The position numbers were made by a program, and so were the translations under genes. A model generated the notes under the pieces. That model searched no databases, had not been told where the DNA came from, and saw only the letters and a program-made list of their open reading frames with translations. From an uncultured Collinsella sp. (GTDB taxonomy: Bacteria > Actinomycetota > Coriobacteriia > Coriobacteriales > Coriobacteriaceae): 34,737 nt of DNA. The DNA lies in NCBI GenBank assembly GCA_900545745.1, contig URAD01000016.1, forward strand, positions 1 to 34,737, in the 5' to 3' direction. Within the stretch, counting starts at the first letter, position 1. Every line of letters starts with the position of its first letter. This document shows, piece after piece, positions 8,185-15,086 of the stretch.

Positions 8185-9609
8185 TTAGCTCTGAGCTCGC
8201 ACGCGAGCGGCGCCGAGTTCGGTCAGATGGTATTTCTGGCCATGCTTGATGACCAAGCCGGCCTGCGCCAAGTCATTGAGCGTGCGTGACCAAGTGGGGG
8301 CCGAGTTTCCAAACGCCCTCGCCAGATCGGTTGCACCGCACGCTTGATTTTGCGCCAGATAGCCCAGCGCGGCGTTGCCGCGATCGCTTACGAACACGTC
8401 CGGTTGTGGCTGTGCATACTGATTTGCTGCATTAGAATACATCATTTGAGCTGCTGGTTGTTGAGAACTCTGCATTGGCGGCATTTGCTGTTGAAAACTT
8501 TGAGGCCACTGTTGGTAAGGCTGCGGAGGCGTCTGCTGGGCCCAGGGGTTGTACTGCTGCTGCGGCATCTGCTGGTACGGCTGCTGATATCCCTGCTGGT
8601 ACTGCTGCGGGAACTGCTGGCCATACCCCAGTGGCGGCATCTGCTGATATGGATATCCCTGTTGGTACGGCTGATAGCCCATTTGCTGGCCACCCGGCGC
8701 CCCCGTCGCCTGCTGCATTGCTGCTGCATCCTGATCAGCCAGCGGCATGGCCTCTGGCATGTTTGGCGGCATCGACATAGATGCCGCCTGGGGCTCTTGT
8801 GTGGGAAGCATTCCGGGATGCTGCATCTGCCCCACGGGGGGCTGCATCTGCTGCGTTGCCATGGGCTGCTGCGCAAAAGCTCCCGGCAGGGGATATGTGG
8901 GCTGCTCCGTCTCGGGCCGCACGGCAGCACCGCGTCCGCCGGCGCGCTCGATTTCCTGCACGCGTTTAGGGTCCAGGCTTACCGTAACCACGGTGCCGTT
9001 GCCCATGTTGTCCTCGATGGATACGGCACCGCCGGCGTTTTCCAAATACTCTTGCACCATGGGAAACCCTGCTCCGGTTCCACGGATATAGCGCTTCATC
9101 TTGCTGTTTGCGCTGGTAACGCCAAAGTCGAAAGCGCGTTCCTTGTCGTCGATGCCGGGTCCTTGATCGGCAAAGCGGATGGTGTCTCCGCCGTCCAGAA
9201 TCGAGATGATGGGCTCGGCAAAGTGCGCGTGGATAAAGTTTTCGACAATCTCGCGGATGACCATGAGCGAGATATGGCCACCTTGTTCTTTCATGCACTG
9301 GTAGACGGTGTTGGTAGTCTCTTCCAAATACGTGCGGACATCTTGCGGATCAATGACGATCACACGCGGTGTCGACAGCATGTCGTCATAGACGGCGATA
9401 CGCGCGGCGTACATGGCTTTTGGCGCCTGCGTGGTCGTCTGCTCGCCTTCCGCACGCTCTTCGCGCACGCCGGTGATGTGCTCGTTGTCGGGTGCCGGGT
9501 CTCCAGAATCGACCATGGTGTAAAAGTCATCAGACATGCCGCTCGCAATCTTCCAAAAGGTTTCGAACAAATAGTAGCTCACCGCGCAATGTTTCTCATC
9601 TTTCGACAA
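8185..9609 (-). CDS. GHKL ATP-binding protein with Q/P-rich linker and winged helix
   Basis: No named family recognised; 474 residues if TTG 9609 is the start. GTG 9582 or ATG 9537 are alternatives, none with a good ribosome site. Residues about 85-215 form a GHKL-type ATPase domain like that of histidine kinases and RsbW-type anti-sigma factors: N-box REIVENFIHAHF with Asn124, DQGPG at 148-152 and GTGAG at 177-181. No HisKA or receiver domain is present. Residues about 243-405 are low complexity, rich in Gln, Pro, Met and Tyr (repeats such as PYQQ and QQMP), prion-like in composition. Residues about 408-474 resemble a winged-helix DNA-binding domain (GATDLARAF, TWSRTLNDLAQAGLV). The gene ends 15 bp before dnaA, on the same strand, and its start overlaps a DnaA-box cluster. 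A link to dnaA expression or origin activity is inference. Confidence 0.8.
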   Translation of the reverse strand: MSKDEKHCAVSYYLFETFWKIASGMSDDFYTMVDSGDPAPDNEHITGVREERAEGEQTTTQAPKAMYAARIAVYDDMLSTPRVIVIDPQDVRTYLEETTNTVYQCMKEQGGHISLMVIREIVENFIHAHFAEPIISILDGGDTIRFADQGPGIDDKERAFDFGVTSANSKMKRYIRGTGAGFPMVQEYLENAGGAVSIEDNMGNGTVVTVSLDPKRVQEIERAGGRGAAVRPETEQPTYPLPGAFAQQPMATQQMQPPVGQMQHPGMLPTQEPQAASMSMPPNMPEAMPLADQDAAAMQQATGAPGGQQMGYQPYQQGYPYQQMPPLGYGQQFPQQYQQGYQQPYQQMPQQQYNPWAQQTPPQPYQQWPQSFQQQMPPMQSSQQPAAQMMYSNAANQYAQPQPDVFVSDRGNAALGYLAQNQACGATDLARAFGNSAPTWSRTLNDLAQAGLVIKHGQKYHLTELGAARVRAQS

Positions 9610-9684
9610 CTTTTCAAAACCTGTTGAAAACTTTGGAAAACGGGCGAAAAGTTCTCAACATTGCCAACATGACCTGTTGAAAAC
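9601..9684. other. Second DnaA-box cluster (possible second half of the origin)
   Basis: Within 84 bp there are two exact copies of ACCTGTTGAAAAC (9619-9631 and 9672-9684), the reverse complement of the 13-mer at 6420-6432. Related sites are TTTCGACAA at 9601-9609, TTTTCAAAA at 9611-9619 and TTCTCAACA at 9652-9660. The pair TTTCGACAA plus TTTTCAA also occurs in the same order and spacing at 6411-6427. The cluster lies at the point where transcription switches strand. Confidence 0.66.
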
Positions 9685-9691
9685 TCGATGA

Positions 9692-9721
9692 AATATCGTG
9701 AAAGGTTGCCATGAGGCGCAA
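9692..9721 (-). promoter_or_regulatory. Weak candidate promoter for the GHKL-dnaA transcript
   Basis: On the minus strand, TTGCGC (9721-9716) and GATATT (9697-9692) are separated by 18 bp. Both boxes are poor matches. If used, the DnaA-box cluster at 9619-9684 would lie at or just past the transcription start, which would suit repression by DnaA. Confidence 0.3.
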
Positions 9722-9780
9722 ATTTCGGTTGTGCTTATGGGGGAACCGTGTGAACTGCGCAACCTTTTACCTTTGATTTC

Positions 9781-9810
9781 TTGACATTTGAACATTGATT
9801 TCCCTACAAT
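9781..9810 (+). promoter_or_regulatory. Promoter of the rpmH operon
   Basis: A perfect -35 box TTGACA (9781-9786) and -10 box TACAAT (9805-9810) are separated by 18 bp, about 70 bp before rpmH. This is the best housekeeping-type promoter in the window. Confidence 0.85.
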
Positions 9811-9882
9811 CTTCAAGCTCACGTGTCTATATCTGCGTCCGCGTCCCCGCGGACACTCGAAATGCAGCAGGAGGAACTTAAG

Positions 9883-10017
9883 ATGAAGCGTACGTATCAG
9901 CCTAATAAGCGTAAGCGTGCCAAGACCCATGGCTTCCGTGCCCGTATGGCCACTAAGGGTGGTCGTGCCGTGCTCGCCCGTCGTCGCGCCAAGGGCCGCA
10001 AGCGTCTCACTGTCTAG
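9883..10017 (+). CDS. rpmH: 50S ribosomal protein L34
   Basis: The protein has 44 residues and begins MKRTYQPNKRKRAKTHGFRARM, the hallmark L34 sequence; over a third of residues are Arg or Lys. The ATG at 9883 follows AGGAGGA (9869-9875) by 7 nt; in-frame ATG codons further up (9823, 9862) would add unrelated residues and lie before the ribosome site. It is the first gene of the right-hand operon, driven by the promoter at 9781-9810, and precedes rnpA by 20 bp as in most bacteria. Confidence 0.97.
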   Translation: MKRTYQPNKRKRAKTHGFRARMATKGGRAVLARRRAKGRKRLTV

Positions 10018-10037
10018 CAGCGATACACACATCTCGC

Positions 10038-10376
10038 ATGAAGACTATTAAGTCTCGGCAAGATTTCGAGCATGTGTTCAGTCAGGGGCGTCGTTTCAAT
10101 CACCCTCTGATTCGAATGACCATATGTGAATCGGTTGGCGAAGGCGACTCCGGAAGGGTCGCCTTCGTTGGTGCTAAGCGACTCGGTTGTGCCGTCGTGC
10201 GCAACCGATCTAAGCGTGTGATGCGCGAGGCCGCCCGCAGCTGCGGATTTCCCGTTGCGGGTTATGACATCATCTTGTTTGCAACTCCCAAGACGAGGGT
10301 TTCCTCGCCGCAGGAGATGGACAAGGCGTTGCGTTCGCTTATGAAGCGCGCCGGCGTTGCCGGGGAGGAGCGATGA
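10038..10376 (+). CDS. rnpA: Ribonuclease P protein component
   Basis: The protein subunit of RNase P assists the catalytic RNA in removing 5' leaders from tRNA precursors. It has 112 residues. The family signature is RNRSKRVMREA, the RNR motif helix that binds RNA, preceded by FVGAKRLGCAVV. It starts at ATG 10038, 20 bp after rpmH, with only a weak ribosome site, and its stop overlaps the yidD start by 4 bp. Confidence 0.95.
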   Translation: MKTIKSRQDFEHVFSQGRRFNHPLIRMTICESVGEGDSGRVAFVGAKRLGCAVVRNRSKRVMREAARSCGFPVAGYDIILFATPKTRVSSPQEMDKALRSLMKRAGVAGEER

Positions 10377-10597
10377 GCAATCACGTTTTGCGACGTGTTG
10401 CCATCGCTCCTATTCGCATATATCAACAGGTTATTTCGCCCTTATTGCCTGACGCCTGCATTTATTACCCAACGTGCTCGCAATACGCCATCCAGGCGAT
10501 TGAGAAGCACGGTGTTTTGAGAGGCTGCTGGCTTGCCGTGAGGCGCATCGCTCGTTGCAATCCCCTGCACGTCGGCGGTTATGACCCTGTGCCCTAG
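10373..10597 (+). CDS. yidD: Membrane protein insertion efficiency factor YidD
   Basis: A 74-residue protein with the family signature YPTCSQYAIQAIEKHGVLRGCWLAVRRI-RC-P--GGYDPVP, here with Cys39, Cys56 (in GCW) and Cys66 visible. YidD helps insertion of membrane proteins by the Sec/YidC route. The ATG overlaps the rnpA stop by 4 bp and the gene ends 29 bp before yidC, the conserved rnpA-yidD-yidC arrangement. Confidence 0.94.
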   Translation: MSNHVLRRVAIAPIRIYQQVISPLLPDACIYYPTCSQYAIQAIEKHGVLRGCWLAVRRIARCNPLHVGGYDPVP

Positions 10598-10626
10598 CGG
10601 GCACTCGCTATCGGAGGAAAACTTAC

Positions 10627-11397
10627 ATGTGGGATTGGATCGTTAACATCCTTTTCGAGCTGCTCAAGCTCATCCAGACCTTTGCGGTCGACTGGGGCCT
10701 GTCCATCATCATCCTGGTGGTCATCATCCGTCTGCTGCTGACGCCGCTCATGCTCAAGTCGACCAAGTCGACGGCTCGCATGCAGGTGCTGCAGCCCAAG
10801 ATGCTCGAGATCCAGGAGCGCTATGCCGACGATCCCCAGCGTCAGGCCGAGGAGATGCAGAAGTTCTACAGCGAGAACAAGTTCAACCCCATGGCTGGCT
10901 GTCTGCCGCTGCTGATTCAGATGCCTATCCTGTTCGCCCTGTTTACATTGCTGCGCAACCTGCCGCAGTACTTTAACGACGGCACGTTCTCGTTCTTCAA
11001 CATCCTGCCCGACCTGACCACCACGCCGAGTGCTTCCTTTGCCGATGGCTTTATGGTTGCACTGCCTGCGCTGGTTTGCCTGATCCTGTTCGCCGTTCTG
11101 ACCCTGATTCCGCAGCTCTATATGTCGCGCAACCAGACCGGCCAGCAGGCTCAGAGCATGCGTATGATGGCCGTTGTCATGACGGTCATGATGCTTTGGA
11201 TGGGCTGGAGCCTTCCCGTTGGTGTTCTGCTGTACTACGACGTCTCGTCTGCTTGGCAGGTTATCCAGCAGATTTTTGTGACGCAGAAGGTCATCGACAA
11301 GGCGAAGGCCGATGAGGAGGAGCGTCTTAAGAACGCTCCGCTGCAGGTTGAGGTCACTCGTCGAGAGAAGAAGCCGCGCCCGCACAAGAAGAAGTAG
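10627..11397 (+). CDS. yidC: Membrane protein insertase YidC/Oxa1
   Basis: A 256-residue insertase of the short Gram-positive type without the large periplasmic domain of E. coli YidC. Hydrophobic segments lie at about 5-45, 92-115 (CLPLLIQMPILFALF), 138-165 and 178-205. The conserved Arg in the first membrane helix (IIRLLLTPL) is visible, as is a Lys/Arg-rich tail ending PHKKK that can contact ribosomes. No clear lipobox is seen at the N terminus. GGAGGA precedes ATG 10627. Confidence 0.95.
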   Translation: MWDWIVNILFELLKLIQTFAVDWGLSIIILVVIIRLLLTPLMLKSTKSTARMQVLQPKMLEIQERYADDPQRQAEEMQKFYSENKFNPMAGCLPLLIQMPILFALFTLLRNLPQYFNDGTFSFFNILPDLTTTPSASFADGFMVALPALVCLILFAVLTLIPQLYMSRNQTGQQAQSMRMMAVVMTVMMLWMGWSLPVGVLLYYDVSSAWQVIQQIFVTQKVIDKAKADEEERLKNAPLQVEVTRREKKPRPHKKK

Positions 11398-11414
11398 TGG
11401 GATATCAATCTTAT

Positions 11415-11426
11415 TTAGGTACCTAA
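11415..11426. repeat. Palindrome TTAGGTACCTAA, copy 1
   Basis: A 12-bp perfect palindrome in the yidC-khpB gap, about 15 bp before the khpB start. The identical sequence plus one following C recurs at 14919-14930. Confidence 0.5.
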
Positions 11427-11441
11427 CTTTTGGAGTACGTT

Positions 11442-12011
11442 ATGTCTGAAGAGATCATCGAGGATATGCTTGAGGAGGTTGCCCCGCAGGTCGCGGGCGA
11501 TTATCCCGAGATTGCACAGCGCTACAAGGCTGGTGAAGAGCTGACCGATGAGGAGCTCGACACCATTGCCGATGTTGCTATTTCCATCCTGCGTTCCATC
11601 CTTTCGCACTTCGATGCCGCCAACTCTCCTATCGATGAGTATGAGGGCGACGAAGGTGAGCTGATTTTGGATGTAACGGCTCCCGACCTTGCTGTTCTCA
11701 TTGGCCGTCATGGTCGCACCCTTGATGCCCTTCAGGTTATGTTCTCTTTGCTGGTGAGCCGCAAACTTGGCTTTAGGTATCCGGTTGTAGTGGACGTCGA
11801 GGGATACAAGAGCCGCCGTCAGGACAAGGTTGCCTCCATGGCTCAGTCTGCTGCCGAGCGTGCCATTCGCACTCATAAGAGTGTTTCGCTTCCGCCCATG
11901 AATGCCTACGAGCGTCGACTGGTTCACATTGCACTTCGTGGCAATGATGCCGTCGATACTCATTCTGAGGGTTCTGACCCTGATCGCCATGTGGTGATTG
12001 TTGCTCGATAA
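11442..12011 (+). CDS. khpB: KH-R3H RNA-binding protein KhpB/Jag
   Basis: A 189-residue RNA-binding protein. The KH domain (about 70-120) has the loop GRHG at 88-91 within LAVLIGRHGRTLDALQ. The R3H domain at the C terminus has Arg158 and His162 (RRLVHIAL). The usual Jag-N domain is absent, replaced by a short acidic N terminus. Family members bind many RNAs and influence cell division and envelope growth in Firmicutes. The start chosen is ATG 11442 with GGAG six bases upstream; a TTG at 11430 would add four residues and remove that site. It is the last gene before a strong terminator. Confidence 0.92.
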   Translation: MSEEIIEDMLEEVAPQVAGDYPEIAQRYKAGEELTDEELDTIADVAISILRSILSHFDAANSPIDEYEGDEGELILDVTAPDLAVLIGRHGRTLDALQVMFSLLVSRKLGFRYPVVVDVEGYKSRRQDKVASMAQSAAERAIRTHKSVSLPPMNAYERRLVHIALRGNDAVDTHSEGSDPDRHVVIVAR

Positions 12012-12029
12012 TCTACTCGAGTTTATGCT

Positions 12030-12061
12030 AAGGGGACGTGGTTTCCACGTCCCCTTTTTTT
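12030..12061 (+). terminator. Terminator of the rpmH-khpB operon
   Basis: A perfect 12-bp stem (12030-12041 with 12045-12056) with a 3-nt loop runs into eight T. It separates the ribosomal/insertase operon from rsmG. Confidence 0.92.
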
Positions 12062-12107
12062 GTCAAAAGTTCTCGATACGCTGATTTTTGTCAGAAAGGA
12101 GCTTTCG

Positions 12108-12845
12108 TTGTTAGTACTTACTGATCAGCAAGCTGACGAGATGTTGAGTCGTCTAGCTTTCTATTGCAAAGAGTATTCCTTGAGCGTAACTGATGTTGGG
12201 CTGAGGAAATGTATTCAGCATTTGGATTTGGTTCTAGAAACAAATAAGACAACCAATCTCACCCGTATTCTTAACGTAGAAGATGCTGCAGTACTTCATA
12301 TCCTCGACTCACTTGTTTTGCTCCCCTATATCAACAAGGCTCCTGAGGGAGCTTTGCTCGATATGGGAACAGGTGCGGGCTTCCCTGGTATTCCATTAAC
12401 CATAACCACGCATCGTAAAGCTACTTATATTGACTCTGTTGGCAAGAAGGTTGATGCGGTAAATTCCTTTGTCCATGCTCTTGGATTGAAACATGCCCAT
12501 GCGGTTCATGATCGTCTTGAAGAATATGCTCGGAGCCATAAGAAGCAGTTCTCTGTTGTAACCGCCCGCGCACTGGCCCCTCTACCGATTCTTGTTGAGT
12601 ATGCGGCTCCGTATCTGAAGGATGGAGGGCTATTTGTTATAACCAAGGGCAATCCTTCAGATGAGGAGCTTGCTTCCGGCATGTCAGCAGCTAAGATTTG
12701 CGGCTTCACTTTGCTTCTGAATGACGCAATTGATTTACCTGAAGGCTTGGGTCACAGGGAGTTCATTGTTCTTAAGAAGAGTCATCCAGCATCTGTCTCA
12801 TTGCCTCGTGCAAATGGCGTGGCAAAGAAGAATCCGCTTGCCTAG
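12108..12845 (+). CDS. rsmG: 16S rRNA (guanine-N7) methyltransferase RsmG (GidB)
   Basis: RsmG methylates N7 of G527 in 16S rRNA. The frame gives 245 residues from TTG 12108, chosen because AAGGAG (12096-12101) lies six bases before it; the longer frame from 12060 begins inside the terminator T-run. The SAM-binding motif is LLDMGTGAGFPGIPL; NKTTNLT and TARALAPLPILVEYA are also typical. The gene lies between the terminator and the parS cluster, the usual rsmG-parA-parB order near an origin. Its codons are clearly more A/T-rich than those of the genes to either side of the rsmG-parAB block. Confidence 0.94.
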   Translation: MLVLTDQQADEMLSRLAFYCKEYSLSVTDVGLRKCIQHLDLVLETNKTTNLTRILNVEDAAVLHILDSLVLLPYINKAPEGALLDMGTGAGFPGIPLTITTHRKATYIDSVGKKVDAVNSFVHALGLKHAHAVHDRLEEYARSHKKQFSVVTARALAPLPILVEYAAPYLKDGGLFVITKGNPSDEELASGMSAAKICGFTLLLNDAIDLPEGLGHREFIVLKKSHPASVSLPRANGVAKKNPLA

Positions 12846-12846
12846 A

Positions 12847-12862
12847 TGTTTCACGTGAAACA
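12847..12862. promoter_or_regulatory. parS: parS centromere site 1
   Basis: A perfect TGTTTCACGTGAAACA palindrome, the canonical ParB nucleation site, two bases after the rsmG stop. Confidence 0.97.
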
Positions 12863-12885
12863 TAATGGATACTAACAACTTGCAG

Positions 12886-12901
12886 TGTTTCACGTGAAAC
12901 A
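12886..12901. promoter_or_regulatory. parS: parS centromere site 2
   Basis: A second perfect TGTTTCACGTGAAACA, starting exactly 39 bp after the first. Confidence 0.97.
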
Positions 12902-12924
12902 TGGCGGTTGATATCGATTCGGAA

Positions 12925-12940
12925 TGTTTCACGTGAAACA
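12925..12940. promoter_or_regulatory. parS: parS centromere site 3
   Basis: A third perfect TGTTTCACGTGAAACA, again 39 bp after the previous one and 39 bp before the parA start region. ParB bound here could also repress parAB. Confidence 0.97.
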
Positions 12941-12979
12941 TCCTCCGTTTGACAGCTTTAATACACACCAGGAGGGACC

Positions 12980-13780
12980 GTGGGATTTCGCGACGTTAAG
13001 CGTTCTAAGAGCGCAAAAGACACGCGTATCATTGCAATCATCAATCAAAAAGGCGGCGTCGGTAAGTCAACGACGGCTGTAAACCTTGCAGCAGCACTGG
13101 GTGAGCAGGGTCGTAAGACACTGATTGTCGATTTTGATCCGCAGGGAAACAGCACCAGTGGATTCGGAATTGAAAAAGAAGACCTTGATCACTGCATCTA
13201 TGATGCATTGTTGAATGATGTGCCGGCAGAATCGCTTGTTCTTGATACAAATTGTAAAAAGGTATTCGTTATTCCGGCTACAATTCAACTTGCAGGCGCG
13301 GAAATTGAGCTCGTAAGCGCAATTGCTCGTGAAACCCGCCTCAAAGATTTGCTTGAGCCGATTCAGGACGAGTTTGACTTTATTTTCATTGACTGTCCTC
13401 CTTCGCTCGGCCTGCTTACTATCAACGCTTTGACCGCAGCAGACAGCGTTTTGATTCCGATCCAGTGCGAATATTACGCACTCGAGGGCGTTACGAAGCT
13501 GCTTGAGTCAATGAAGATGGTCAAATCACGGCTGAACAAGGGCTTAGACACCTATGGTGTGCTTATGACCATGTATGACTCGCGTACTTCACTATCGAAT
13601 CAGGTTGTTGAGGAGGTTCAATCGTACTTTGGTGATAAGGCGTTTAAGACGCTAATCCCCCGTACGGTTAAAATCTCCGAAGCTCCGTCTTTTGGAGAAC
13701 CGGTAATTACCTATGCACCTCAAAATAAGGGTGCAAAAGCATATATGAACCTTGCAAAAGAGGTGATCAAGCGTGCCTAG
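12980..13780 (+). CDS. parA: Chromosome partitioning ATPase ParA (Soj)
   Basis: A 266-residue deviant-Walker ATPase that binds DNA non-specifically when ATP-bound and moves ParB-parS complexes apart. The deviant Walker A motif KGGVGKST is at 24-31, Walker A' DFDPQGN at 51-57 and Walker B FIFIDCPPSLG follows. The GTG start at 12980 has AGGAGG four to five bases upstream. The gene overlaps parB by 8 bp. It lies directly after three parS sites, so its promoter region may be covered by ParB. Confidence 0.96.
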   Translation: MGFRDVKRSKSAKDTRIIAIINQKGGVGKSTTAVNLAAALGEQGRKTLIVDFDPQGNSTSGFGIEKEDLDHCIYDALLNDVPAESLVLDTNCKKVFVIPATIQLAGAEIELVSAIARETRLKDLLEPIQDEFDFIFIDCPPSLGLLTINALTAADSVLIPIQCEYYALEGVTKLLESMKMVKSRLNKGLDTYGVLMTMYDSRTSLSNQVVEEVQSYFGDKAFKTLIPRTVKISEAPSFGEPVITYAPQNKGAKAYMNLAKEVIKRA

Positions 13781-14678
13781 TGTAAAGAAACGTGGCGGAT
13801 TGGGACGTGGACTCAATGCTTTGGTCTCAGAGGCCGAGTATGAGACCGGCGGTTCGGCTGCATCGGCTTCAAATGCCGCATCTGAAACAAAACTACCTAT
13901 TGAGGATGTCGTTCCCAACCCTAATCAGCCGCGAATTCACTTTAACGAAACTGAACTTCGCGAGTTGAGCGAGTCAATCCAAGAACATGGCGTTTTGCAG
14001 CCGCTTTTGGTTCGCAAACATGGAAACGGCTATGAGATCATCGCTGGTGAGCGTCGTTACCAGGCGTCAAAGCTTGCTGGCCTTGAAGAATTGCCAGTCA
14101 TCATTAAAGAGGTAAATGATGAAGAGATGCTGGCTCTTGCTCTTATCGAAAACCTTCAGCGTTCTGATCTGAATCCCGTCGAAGAGGCTAAGGGCTATCG
14201 CCAACTCATTGATGCCAGCGGGATGACCCAGGAGGCATTGTCAAAGGCAGTAAGCAAGTCACGCTCTGCAATTACAAACTCGCTGCGTCTTCTCGATCTC
14301 CCCGAAGTAGTTCAGCAGATGATTTTTGAGGGCAAACTTACTGCTGGTCATGCACGTGCGATTCTTGCAGTTCCCTATGAGGACGCGCGTATTCGACTTG
14401 CAGAGAAAGTTGTTACAGAGGGCCTTTCCGTAAGAGCGACAGAAAATCTTGCTCCGTTGTTTTCTGCCGGAGAGACACCTAAGACGCCGAGGCCTGCAAC
14501 GCCTCAGTCTTTTAAAAAGGCTGCCCGCGTGCTTCGTCAGGTTTTTAATACCAACGTGCGTGTGAAGAGCTCGCGTGGAAAGAATAAGATTGAGATTGAG
14601 TTTAAAGACGAGGAAGAGCTCTCTCGTATTCTTGGCGAAATGATTCAGTTTGATCAAGGAGGCCAAGATGAGGAATAA
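13773..14678 (+). CDS. parB: Chromosome partitioning protein ParB (Spo0J)
   Basis: A 301-residue CTP-dependent clamp that loads at parS and slides along DNA. The N terminus (KKRGGLGRGLNAL) matches the ParA-interacting peptide. The CTP-binding domain shows GERRYQA at 92-98 and ENLQRSDLNP from 126. The helix-turn-helix that reads parS is at about 151-173 (MTQEALSKAVSKSRSAITNSLRLL written in part). A C-terminal dimerisation segment ends near 295. The GTG start overlaps the parA stop; the parB stop overlaps the next small gene by 11 bp. Confidence 0.96.
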   Translation: MPSVKKRGGLGRGLNALVSEAEYETGGSAASASNAASETKLPIEDVVPNPNQPRIHFNETELRELSESIQEHGVLQPLLVRKHGNGYEIIAGERRYQASKLAGLEELPVIIKEVNDEEMLALALIENLQRSDLNPVEEAKGYRQLIDASGMTQEALSKAVSKSRSAITNSLRLLDLPEVVQQMIFEGKLTAGHARAILAVPYEDARIRLAEKVVTEGLSVRATENLAPLFSAGETPKTPRPATPQSFKKAARVLRQVFNTNVRVKSSRGKNKIEIEFKDEEELSRILGEMIQFDQGGQDEE

Positions 14679-14922
14679 GATTTTAACAGCGATTGCATTG
14701 GTGACGACTGTCGTGGCTGGTGCCTTTGCTGGCTATAGGATCGCTACAGACGATGAACTTCGAGGTCGTTTGCTTCGTAGCGCGCAAGATATCGTCGATA
14801 CTTCCAAAAAGAAAATGGATGTTATGACAGAAGATGTTGCCATGCGTACTGCTCAGGTAACGAAGAATCCCAAGATTAATCAAGGCTGGGTCAGCAACCA
14901 ATGGGAAAATGTAGGCTATTAG
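14668..14922 (+). CDS. Small membrane-anchored protein downstream of parB
   Basis: Not recognised as a named family. It has 84 residues: one N-terminal hydrophobic segment (about 5-23, ILTAIALVTTVVAGAFAGY), then a charged amphipathic stretch and a polar tail ending NQWENVGY. The layout resembles small single-pass proteins of the YtxH kind, but similarity is only in overall form. ATG 14668 is preceded by AAGGAGG that lies inside the parB end, and the two genes overlap by 11 bp, so it is translated with parB. A role tied to the membrane side of segregation is a guess from position. Confidence 0.75.
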   Translation: MRNKILTAIALVTTVVAGAFAGYRIATDDELRGRLLRSAQDIVDTSKKKMDVMTEDVAMRTAQVTKNPKINQGWVSNQWENVGY

Positions 14923-14930
14923 GTACCTAA
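14919..14930. repeat. Palindrome TTAGGTACCTAA, copy 2
   Basis: This copy overlaps the stop codon of the small gene after parB. It is identical to the palindrome at 11415-11426. Confidence 0.5.
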
Positions 14931-14949
14931 CAATTACTCAGCTTATTCT

Positions 14950-14992
14950 AAGGGGTCCTTGTCTGATTCACGAGGCAAGGACCCCTTATTTT
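14950..14992 (+). terminator. Terminator of the rsmG-parAB cluster
   Basis: A perfect 12-bp stem (14950-14961 with 14976-14987) with a 14-nt loop is followed by ATTTT. Confidence 0.85.
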
Positions 14993-15047
14993 GACCGTAA
15001 AAATGGGACCAGCAGCAGCTGATTCAAAATTAAGGTTATTAAATGAA

Positions 15048-15082
15048 ACGGCCACGGTTGCATATCCTGCAACCGTGGCCGT
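15048..15082 (-). terminator. Terminator of rlmN (long hairpin)
   Basis: A perfect 15-bp stem (15048-15062 with 15068-15082) and 5-nt loop. On the minus strand it is followed by TTCATTTAAT, so it probably ends rlmN transcription; it lies about 40 bp past the rlmN stop. Confidence 0.75.
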
Positions 15083-15086
15083 TCGA

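Noticed and set aside
12060..12107. Upstream TTG start for rsmG
   Set aside because: It lies in the T-run of the preceding terminator; TTG 12108 has AAGGAG six bases before it.
12949..12962. TTGACA then TTTAAT as a parA promoter
   Set aside because: The two boxes are only 2 bp apart, so they cannot work as one promoter; another start site must be used.
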